Made by a program: the position numbers and the translations under genes
Assembly (NCBI RefSeq): GCF_002210285.1
Contig: NZ_MWQE01000006.1
Coordinates: 62,001-126,000 of the forward strand
DNA: 64,000 nt
Direction: 5' to 3'
Source: Fibrobacter sp. UWR2
Lineage (GTDB): Bacteria; Fibrobacterota; Fibrobacteria; Fibrobacterales; Fibrobacteraceae
Notes under the pieces: generated by a model
What the model was told of the DNA's origin: nothing
The model's input: only the letters and a program-made list of their open reading frames with translations
Databases searched by the model: none
Part shown: one piece after another, positions 29,680-35,937 of the stretch
Layout of the letters: each line of letters begins with the position of its first letter
Position numbering within the stretch: position 1 is the first letter of the stretch

Positions 29680-30735
29680 ATGAAACTCAAACTTTTTGTA
29701 ACGACTCTTGCGGTTGCCTGCGTGGCGATGTCCCAGGCTGCAGCCGACAAGGTGATTGGCTATTTCCCCTACTGGAGCCAGTATTCCCAGTTCTACCCGA
29801 AGGATATCCGCTATAACACGGTTACCCACATTCACTATTCTTCGCTCATGCCTGCCGAAGACGGCTCGCTCGCTTTCCCCGACGAAAACGACGCTCCTAA
29901 CTACGACTCGCTCGCGGCCATGTGCGCTGCTAACAACGTGCAGCTCGTGGTCTCCGTGGGTGGCATGGAAGCCGAAGGCAACCTGAAGGCTATCGCCGGT
30001 TCCGACGAAACGCTTGCTGCCTTTGTCAACAACCTCAAGACTTGGGTTGGCGAACACAATGCCAAGGGCATTGAACTCGACTGGCAGAACATGGCGGCTG
30101 AAGATGCCGAAGGCTATGCCAAGATGGTGAATGCCCTTACGGATGCCTTCTCTGGCTCCATTGTGGCTTCTACCATGTACCCCTTCGTCGCGATGGAACC
30201 GTACACCGCCGAAGTGATGAACAAGCTCTCCTACATCAACGTGTTTATCCCTGACCAGATGAACGAAGACAACTCTACGCTCGTTCCGAACCAGGGCGGC
30301 AAGATTATTGCCGAAACGCTCGATAAGGCTGCAGGCGCAGGCATCCAGAAGGATCTCCTGGTGCCGGTGGTCTACTTCTACGGCAAGTCCTTCCTCGGTG
30401 CGACCGGCTTCGGCTCTTCTCACCAAGGTGTGGGCAGCGGTAACGAAGGTTACCTCCCGTACAAGGAACTCATGAGCAAGTTCGATACTCCGGACTACAA
30501 GGTGACCTTCGATTCCGAATCGCAGTCTGAACTTGCTGTGAGCAAGGAAGAGGCGATTGTGTTCATGGGCATTCCTTCCGTGAAGGCTGTGGCCGAGAAC
30601 GTGAAGAACAACGGCTTTGCCGGTGTGGCGGTCTACGACGTGTCGCAGGACCATCACGAACCCATTGTCTCCGTGCTCGTGACCATCGGTTTGGAACTCC
30701 GCCCCGGTGTGAACTACAAGACCGCGAAGAAGTAA
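29680..30735 (+). CDS. secreted GH18-fold protein, probably inactive chitinase-like lectin
   Basis: 351 residues. Signal peptide about 1-22 (VACVAMSQAAAD), then a GH18 barrel: KVIGYFPYWSQYSQFYP, THIHYSSLMP, VVSVGG, then the active-site strand reads KGIELDWQN (129-137). Compared with the GH18 motif D-G-x-D-x-D-x-E, the first Asp is Lys129, the second is Glu132 and the catalytic Glu is Gln136; only Asp134 of the triad is kept. The later segments VPVVYFYGK and GFAGVAVYDVSQD keep the fold. Loss of the proton donor is seen in chitinase-like lectins such as concanavalin B, so binding rather than hydrolysis is expected. AGGTGG precedes the ATG; last gene of the barrel operon. Confidence 0.85.
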   Translation: MKLKLFVTTLAVACVAMSQAAADKVIGYFPYWSQYSQFYPKDIRYNTVTHIHYSSLMPAEDGSLAFPDENDAPNYDSLAAMCAANNVQLVVSVGGMEAEGNLKAIAGSDETLAAFVNNLKTWVGEHNAKGIELDWQNMAAEDAEGYAKMVNALTDAFSGSIVASTMYPFVAMEPYTAEVMNKLSYINVFIPDQMNEDNSTLVPNQGGKIIAETLDKAAGAGIQKDLLVPVVYFYGKSFLGATGFGSSHQGVGSGNEGYLPYKELMSKFDTPDYKVTFDSESQSELAVSKEEAIVFMGIPSVKAVAENVKNNGFAGVAVYDVSQDHHEPIVSVLVTIGLELRPGVNYKTAKK

Positions 30736-30759
30736 TCCTTACGTAGGTGATGAATTTAG

Positions 30760-30787
30760 GAAGGCGCCCAATGGGCGCCTTCTTTTT
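30760..30787 (+). terminator. terminator of the barrel operon
   Basis: Perfect 10-bp stem GAAGGCGCCC / GGGCGCCTTC with a 3-base loop and TTTTT. It ends the six-gene run that starts at 21120. Confidence 0.9.
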
Positions 30788-30823
30788 ACGTCATGGCGGG
30801 CTTGACCCGCCATCTCCTTGCAT
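30788..30823. repeat. palindromic repeat (CGTCATGGCGGG type), copy R1
   Basis: CGTCATGGCGGG-CTTGA-CCCGCCATCTCC: an 8-bp perfect stem (30793-30800 with 30806-30813) flanked by CGTC and CTCC. Related copies at 31121, 46480, 56152 and 60134 keep the flanks and loop type but change the stem on both arms. Confidence 0.7.
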
Positions 30824-30848
30824 AATTATGTAAGTGAGACCACGGTAA

Positions 30849-30904
30849 CGTCATGGCGGACCTGATCGCAATAGCCACTTGCAGTTCTACTGCTTAGTGG
30901 CTAT
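30849..30904. repeat. half palindromic repeat R2 fused to another inverted repeat
   Basis: Starts like the other repeats (CGTCATGGCGGA) but the second arm is missing. It runs into a separate inverted repeat with 9-bp arms ATAGCCACT (30871-30879) and AGTGGCTAT (30896-30904). Looks like a truncated or recombined element. Confidence 0.5.
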
Positions 30905-30928
30905 GATCCTCGGCAACGGGGACGCCAT

Positions 30929-31063
30929 CTATAAAGAAGAAATCGGAAGGTTGCCTATGGGGTTGCCTTCCTCGAGTTTCTTGAACAAATCGGCGGTTAC
31001 GCCAATGTACATTACTTTGCCGTTATTGTTTGTTAAGATGTATGTGTAGCTTTTGTTCTGCAT
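30929..31063 (-). pseudogene. remnant of a small GIY-YIG endonuclease
   Basis: A 44-codon reading frame starting MQNKSYTYILTNNNGKVMYI and continuing GVTADLFKKLEEGNP before a stop. The first 30 residues match the start of the small single-domain GIY-YIG family (COG2827 type: Y-x-Y-I-L-T-N-x-x-G-x-(V/L)-(M/L)-Y-I-G-V-T-x-D-L), but the expected catalytic Arg and Glu that follow are gone, as normal members have about 80-100 residues. A GTCATA-T-TATGAC palindrome at 31101-31113 lies upstream. Palindromic repeats lie on both sides (R1/R2 and R3), suggesting a decayed mobile unit. Confidence 0.65.
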
Positions 31064-31120
31064 AGAAGTTGTTCCTGCAGTAAATCTAACATAATGGTTT
31101 GTCATATTATGACATCAGGG

Positions 31121-31149
31121 AGATGGCGGCTCGTGGGCCGCCATGACGT
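31121..31149. repeat. palindromic repeat R3, inverted relative to R1
   Basis: AGATGGCGGC-TCGTGG-GCCGCCATGACGT: 8-bp stem at 31123-31130 with 31137-31144. Read on the minus strand it gives ACGTCATGGCGGC...GCCGCCATCT, the same element as R1 in the opposite direction, about 330 bp away. Confidence 0.7.
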
Positions 31150-31154
31150 AAACG

Positions 31155-31184
31155 AAAAAAATCCCCGGACGATTGTCCGGGGAT
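31155..31184 (-). terminator. terminator of the secreted GH5 gene
   Basis: On the minus strand, a 10-bp stem ATCCCCGGAC / GTCCGGGGAT with a 4-base loop followed by a run of T. Lies 26 bp past the stop of the GH5 gene. Confidence 0.9.
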
Positions 31185-31209
31185 TGGAATTTCTAACAGC
31201 TAGCCAGGA

Positions 31210-33399
31210 TTACTTGACCTTGATGCTTACGCTCTGGATCTTGCTTCCCTGCTTCACGCGGACAATGTACTTGCCTGCGCTGAGTTCCGACATCGGGATC
31301 CAGTTGCTGCCTGCGCCGAGTTCCGATTGCATGCTCTTCGCAATCTGGCCGAGGGTCGTAATCACCTGGATGGAAGCCTTGCCGCTCTGGCTGGTGGTCA
31401 GGAGCAGCCCGCCGTTCACGAACTTGGCGCTGAATACGTTCTGCGGCTTCTGGAGCATGATCGGCGTGCCGTTGCCGCTACCGATGGTGATAATAATCGT
31501 GGAGTCGATGCCTGCCCATTCATCCGTTTCCTGGGTCGTAGCCCTGATGGTCACGGTGGCGTCCACATCGCCGGCGCAGAGGAATCCGTTGAAGTTGATG
31601 GCGTATGGAGAGACCTCGGCACCGTCAAAGGTGTAGGTGATCGGGGACTTCGCCATAGGAGTCTGTTCGATGAACACGTTCTCGGTGCTAGAACCCTTCT
31701 CGACGGTCATCGACCTGAAGTTCTTGCCCAGTTCGTCCATCATCTTGCCGTATTCGACGGTGATGGTGTCGCTCATGGCGATGTAGCCGGTCGTTGCCGG
31801 TGCGGTCGCTACGATTTTTGCGGTGCCGATTGTACCGGTAAACTGGTACATGTAAACGGTAGCTCCATCAGCCTTGCCGAAGCATGCCGCGGAGTTAGAG
31901 CACTTGGCCTTCTTGATCTTGACGATTTCGGGGTTGAGCGATGTGACCGTGATGGTCGAACCCTGGTCCGTCTGACCAGTTGCAGATACGATAACTTCGT
32001 CCTTGGTGCCGTCCTTGTCCAGGTCTCTCATGCTCTTGCTCTTGGTGCAGGAGCCGCCGATGAAGCACTTGAAGTCTTCGAAGTCGCTGATAGTCTGTCT
32101 CGGTTCGGCGGTCACGGTGATGATGGACTGGGAACCGTCGTTGCCGGTCATGATGACAAAACCCGGGTTCTTGACGGCGCCTGCAGAGGTCACGACGGTT
32201 TCGTCGCTGGAGGTGTAGGTACAGCCGGACTTGAATGCGCTAGAGGCACTGCCTGCGGTTTCCTTGACGGTAGTCGGAGTGAAGGAGCAACTGCCGCTCT
32301 TAAGTGTCGCGGTGAATTGGCTTGTCCAGTCCGTGGCGTTCTTGGTGAGGTAGCTCTTTACAAAGTTGCCCGAAGCAGTGTAGCTTGCGCTAGCGAGCTC
32401 GGACTGCTTGGTGAGGGCCTTGTCGCCGGAGAACAAGGCGGAGCCTTCATCGGAAGCGTTTCCAATCTTGGTCACCTTTTGGCGGAGGCTCCAGTTGCAG
32501 TTGCTAATCTTGTTGCTTTCCATGAAGCTCGTCCATTCGGAGGACGGACCCGTTTGGGCATCGCTCTTACCGTCGGCGGTAGTGGTACCCCATTCGGTAA
32601 TGAATACGGCGTTGCCGCTATTCTTTGCGCTAGTGATTTTAGAACCAAATTGACCGACCGTATGTGTTCCTGCATAGAAGTGGAATACGTAACCAACGTT
32701 TGTTCCGCTTACACCACCATATTGGTCGAGCTGAGACCAGCTAGGTGTGCCGACTAGTACCAGGTTTTGGGACTTTGCGCGAATTCCTGAAATAACGGCG
32801 TTAGCATAGTTCTTAATACTGCCCCAGTCCTGGCCTTGACGGGGTTCGTTAAACACTTCCCAGATGATGTTGGGGACGTTTGCATATTTTGCAGCCATTT
32901 CTGTAAAGAACGGCTTTGCGAGGTCTTGTTCGTAGTCGGCTCTATGACTGTGCCAGTCGATGATGATATAGATGTCGTTTTCAATGGCGGCTTCCACCAT
33001 GATGTCGATCTTGCTCTTCTGCGTGTCAGGGTTACCCTTATAGGAGTAGCCTGCATCGAGCTTGTTGCTTGTACCGCCATCGCTGTCGTAATATTCGATA
33101 CCCATGGCGTAGCGGAACACGTCGATCTTCAGGTTGTCGACGGCCCACTTAATCACTTCCTTGTTGTAGTACTGAATGCCGGTAGCATCGGACCAGAACA
33201 TGCTCATGCCGCGGATCATTGCTTCCTTGCCGCTTTTCTGGCCCACGATCTTGCCGCCGTCAGTTCCTAGGGCGCCGTGGACCTGCACGGGACCTACGCG
33301 GAGGGGTTTGGCCGTGGATGCAGCCGCATTGGCCTCCATCGCGCCCAAGAGGAGCGCGCCTGCGGCCAGTGCCTTTATCGTATTGCTAATCCTAGTCAT
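31210..33399 (-). CDS. secreted GH5 cellulase with accessory domains and C-terminal sorting module
   Basis: 729 residues from ATG 33399, which has GGAGTC 7 bases upstream. Signal peptide 1-25 (ALAAGALLLGAMEANAA), GH5 barrel about 35-315: HGALGTDGGKIV, RYAMG, IIIDWHSH, acid/base Glu185 in EVFNEPRQG, HFYAGTH, nucleophile Glu269 in FITEWGTT. This wording is that of subfamily-2-like endoglucanases. After it come Ser/Thr-rich, strand-rich regions (about 345-640) with CTYTSSDETVVTSAGA-like and Cys-pair repeats, then about 75 residues ending GKYIVRVKQGSKIQSVSIKVK-like, a type IX-like sorting tail. Predicted extracellular or cell-surface cellulase. Transcribed alone. Confidence 0.9.
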   Translation of the reverse strand: MTRISNTIKALAAGALLLGAMEANAAASTAKPLRVGPVQVHGALGTDGGKIVGQKSGKEAMIRGMSMFWSDATGIQYYNKEVIKWAVDNLKIDVFRYAMGIEYYDSDGGTSNKLDAGYSYKGNPDTQKSKIDIMVEAAIENDIYIIIDWHSHRADYEQDLAKPFFTEMAAKYANVPNIIWEVFNEPRQGQDWGSIKNYANAVISGIRAKSQNLVLVGTPSWSQLDQYGGVSGTNVGYVFHFYAGTHTVGQFGSKITSAKNSGNAVFITEWGTTTADGKSDAQTGPSSEWTSFMESNKISNCNWSLRQKVTKIGNASDEGSALFSGDKALTKQSELASASYTASGNFVKSYLTKNATDWTSQFTATLKSGSCSFTPTTVKETAGSASSAFKSGCTYTSSDETVVTSAGAVKNPGFVIMTGNDGSQSIITVTAEPRQTISDFEDFKCFIGGSCTKSKSMRDLDKDGTKDEVIVSATGQTDQGSTITVTSLNPEIVKIKKAKCSNSAACFGKADGATVYMYQFTGTIGTAKIVATAPATTGYIAMSDTITVEYGKMMDELGKNFRSMTVEKGSSTENVFIEQTPMAKSPITYTFDGAEVSPYAINFNGFLCAGDVDATVTIRATTQETDEWAGIDSTIIITIGSGNGTPIMLQKPQNVFSAKFVNGGLLLTTSQSGKASIQVITTLGQIAKSMQSELGAGSNWIPMSELSAGKYIVRVKQGSKIQSVSIKVK

Positions 33400-33781
33400 A
33401 AAAGACTCCTTTATATGCCAAAAAAAATAGATTATGTTCACCCATCCAGGCTGTAAAATATAGTTTCGTTGTTTACTTGTGTATCCGCGAAACTATTCCC
33501 GAATAAAAGATATTTATAGTTCGTAATCTTTCCTTGTAAAGATGTTTTTACAGTGATGCAGGTCGCACGGAATGGAAACCGGCGGTGGAGGTTCGGAACG
33601 GAATGTCCCTATTTTGGGGTGGAGTGGCCTGCTATTGAAAAAGTGTGACGAATCGAACTGTTTTTCGAAAAAAGTGTTTTTTTTACTTTTTGTTCTTGCT
33701 TATCGCGAAAAAAAAGATATATTTGCGTTAAACCATGTCCCCTCCGGGGGGCTTTCACAAATAAAAAAAGAGAGAGATACT
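33400..33781. other. intergenic region between secreted GH5 and the module genes
   Basis: 382 bp. The side next to 33399 carries the GH5 promoter (AT-rich, no clear boxes chosen). The side next to 33782 carries a good promoter (see 33696-33723) and a leader with a GC-rich hairpin CCCC-TCC-GGGG around 33738-33748. No gene seen in the middle. Confidence 0.5.
33696..33723 (+). promoter_or_regulatory. promoter of the first module gene
   Basis: TTGCTT at 33696-33701, a 16-base spacer and TATATT at 33718-33723; with the next two bases the box reads TATATTTG, which also fits the TAnnTTTG form known from Bacteroidota. About 50 bases of leader follow before the ATG. Confidence 0.6.
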
Positions 33782-34705
33782 ATGAACAAGAAAATTACAC
33801 TCGCTGCTCTTGCCGGCGCTGCCATGGCTTTTGCTCAGGGTCCCGTTGATCCGGAGTTCCTTTGGGACGGTGCTACTGACACCCAGGGCCAGGTGATTAC
33901 CGGCTCTACCGAAACCAAGACTTCTGGTTACTGGTACGATTACAACGATAAGAACGACGGTGGTTCTTCTGCCTTCACGTTCCCCGCCGGAATCGAAGCC
34001 AACACCTACGGTAACTTCTACGGCCCGCTCGTTGAAGCCTACTACGGTATCAAGGCTACCATCACGATGGGCGAAGGCTACGACTATCCGTATGCCGGTA
34101 TCGGCTTCAACATTTGGAGCGAAGACCAGGAAGGTGTTGACATTTCCGCATGGGGCGGCATCTGCTTGGCTTACGAATCCACCATCGGTTTCGGCATCGA
34201 ACTCGGTGTTGAAGACGAAAAGAACGTGACTGGCTACGATAACTACAAGGCTACCGTTGCTAAGTCCCCGAGCGCAACTATGGCCAACTTCGCATGGGCC
34301 AAGTTCAGCCAGGGTGAATGGGGTAAGGTCGTCTCTATCGACGACGTCCTCGCCAAGACTGCTGCCATCAAGCTGAAGTTCGAAGGCACCGCTGGTACTT
34401 CCGGTAACTTCCGTATCTGCCAGATCGGTTCTCTCAACAAGTGCACCAAGTGCGAAGCTGAACCGATCGGTGCAATCAAGTCTGTCGCAGCTGCTAGCTC
34501 CGTCAAGGCTCAGCTCTCTGGCCGCGTCCTCTCCTTCCAGGGCATCTCTTCTGCCAAGGCCGAAGTGATCAACCTCCAGGGCCAGGTCGTGAAGTCCGCC
34601 ACTGTTAGCACCTCCATGGACCTCTCCAGCCTCGACGCTGGCATCTACATGGTCCGCGTTGCTGGCAAGAACGTGAACCTCGCTCAGAAGATTGTCCTCA
34701 AGTAA
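33782..34705 (+). CDS. secreted single-module binding protein with C-terminal sorting tail
   Basis: 307 residues from ATG 33782 (GAGAGAG upstream; the frame is open further left but not coding-like). Signal peptide 1-18 (ALAGAAMAFAQ). One jelly-roll-type module (about 19-215) with the landmarks EFLWDGATDTQGQV, TSGYWYDYND, GNFYGPLVEAYYGIKA, YPYAGIGFNIWSEDQEGVD, WAKFSQGEWG and FEGTAGTSGNFRI. Then a Cys-bearing linker (CTKCE) and a sorting tail (about 240-307) ending MVRVAGKNVNLAQKIVLK. Same module occurs once in the next gene and three times in the third. Likely a cellulose or hemicellulose binder at the surface; family not certain (CBM11-like). Confidence 0.8.
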   Translation: MNKKITLAALAGAAMAFAQGPVDPEFLWDGATDTQGQVITGSTETKTSGYWYDYNDKNDGGSSAFTFPAGIEANTYGNFYGPLVEAYYGIKATITMGEGYDYPYAGIGFNIWSEDQEGVDISAWGGICLAYESTIGFGIELGVEDEKNVTGYDNYKATVAKSPSATMANFAWAKFSQGEWGKVVSIDDVLAKTAAIKLKFEGTAGTSGNFRICQIGSLNKCTKCEAEPIGAIKSVAAASSVKAQLSGRVLSFQGISSAKAEVINLQGQVVKSATVSTSMDLSSLDAGIYMVRVAGKNVNLAQKIVLK

Positions 34706-34726
34706 TCTGCTGACTGTAGAAATTCG

Positions 34727-34758
34727 ACACCCTGACCTTCGGGTCGGGGTGTTTTTTT
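34727..34758 (+). terminator. terminator after the first module gene
   Basis: 11-bp stem ACACCCTGACC / GGTCGGGGTGT (one G-T pair) with a TTCG loop, then seven T. Confidence 0.9.
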
Positions 34759-34790
34759 ATGCGAAGGAACAAGGGATTCTGTATAAGGTA

Positions 34791-34819
34791 TTGCATTTGT
34801 AAAACGATGAGTTTATATT
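34791..34819 (+). promoter_or_regulatory. promoter of the second module gene
   Basis: TTGCAT at 34791-34796, a 17-base spacer and TATATT at 34814-34819. ATG at 34859 with GGGAGG 9 bases before it. Confidence 0.65.
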
Positions 34820-34858
34820 CACGTTGAGGTGGTCCACGATTTAGGGAGGAATTCGATC

Positions 34859-35800
34859 ATGAAAAAATGGAATGTGTTTGCAGCTGTCGTTTTTACGGCC
34901 GTGAGCATCTTTGCTCAGGGTCCCGTTGATTCGAAATTCCTTTGGGATGGCGATACTGACACCCTGGGCCAGGTGATCACCGGCTCAACCGAAACCAAGA
35001 CTTCCGGTTACTGGTACGATTTCACCGATAAAGGTGATAGCGGTACCTCTGTTATTACATACCCTGCAGGAATCGAAGCCAACTCCTACGGTAACTTCTA
35101 CGGCCCGCTCGTTGAAGCCTATGGTGGCATCAAGGCTTCCATTACGATGGGCGAAGGCTACGAATATCCGTATGCCGGTATCGGCTTCAACATCTGGAGC
35201 GAAGACCAGGAAGGTGTTGACATTTCCGAGTGGGGTGGCATCTGCTTGGCTTACGAATCCACCATCAGCTTCGGCATCGAACTCGCTGTTGAAAACGAAA
35301 AGACCGTGACTGGCTACGATAACTACAAGGCTACCGTTGTCAAGTACCCGAGTAGCCCTGCTATCAACTACCCATGGTCTAAGTTCAGCCAGGGTGGCTG
35401 GGGTACTGAAGTTCCTATCGATGACGTTCTTGCCAAGACTTATGCCATCAAGCTGAAGTTCGAAGGCACCGCCGGTACTTCTGGTAATTTCCTCATTTGC
35501 CAGATTGGTTCTCTTAACCAGTGTACTAGGTGTAGGCAAATATGTTGCCTTCCTCCTGATACTTCGATTAGCGTTCCGGTCCGGGCGGCCAGTTCCGTCA
35601 AGATGTCGCTTAATGGACGCATGCTCTCTTTTGAAGGGATTGCTCTTGCGAAGGCCGAAGTGGTTGACCTGCAGGGCCGCGTCGTAAAGTCCGCTACAAT
35701 CAGCACTACCATGGATCTTGCTGGCCTCGATGCGGGAATTTACATATTGCGTGTTTCAAGTCACGGGTTTTTGCAGACAAAGAAAATTTTCCTCAAGTGA
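34859..35800 (+). CDS. secreted single-module binding protein, duplicate of the preceding gene
   Basis: 313 residues from ATG 34859 (GGGAGGAATTC upstream). Signal peptide 1-18 (FTAVSIFAQ), one module (about 19-218) nearly identical in landmarks to the gene before it (SKFLWDGDTDTLGQV, NFYGPLVEAYGGIKA, YPYAGIGFNIWSEDQEGVD), then a longer Cys-rich linker (CTRCRQICC) and the same sorting tail ending ILRVSSHGFLQTKKIFLK. Long stretches are also identical in DNA, so the duplication is recent. It has its own promoter and terminator, so expression can differ from the first copy. Confidence 0.8.
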   Translation: MKKWNVFAAVVFTAVSIFAQGPVDSKFLWDGDTDTLGQVITGSTETKTSGYWYDFTDKGDSGTSVITYPAGIEANSYGNFYGPLVEAYGGIKASITMGEGYEYPYAGIGFNIWSEDQEGVDISEWGGICLAYESTISFGIELAVENEKTVTGYDNYKATVVKYPSSPAINYPWSKFSQGGWGTEVPIDDVLAKTYAIKLKFEGTAGTSGNFLICQIGSLNQCTRCRQICCLPPDTSISVPVRAASSVKMSLNGRMLSFEGIALAKAEVVDLQGRVVKSATISTTMDLAGLDAGIYILRVSSHGFLQTKKIFLK

Positions 35801-35821
35801 TTTTCTAGTGGCAATTTTTTG

Positions 35822-35854
35822 ACACCTTGATTTATGAATCAAGGTGTTTTTTTT
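35822..35854 (+). terminator. terminator after the second module gene
   Basis: Perfect 11-bp stem ACACCTTGATT / AATCAAGGTGT with a TATG-type loop and seven or eight T. Confidence 0.9.
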
Positions 35855-35937
35855 GTATGTAAAATAAAATTTCTTTTTAGAACAAACGAATGTATATTAG
35901 AGTTAGGGTTAAACTTTTTTATCAGGGGAGGTTCATT

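Noticed and set aside
33572-33781. Upstream extension of the first module gene by 70 codons
   Set aside because: The extension contains the promoter, lacks coding character and would put the signal peptide in the middle of the protein.
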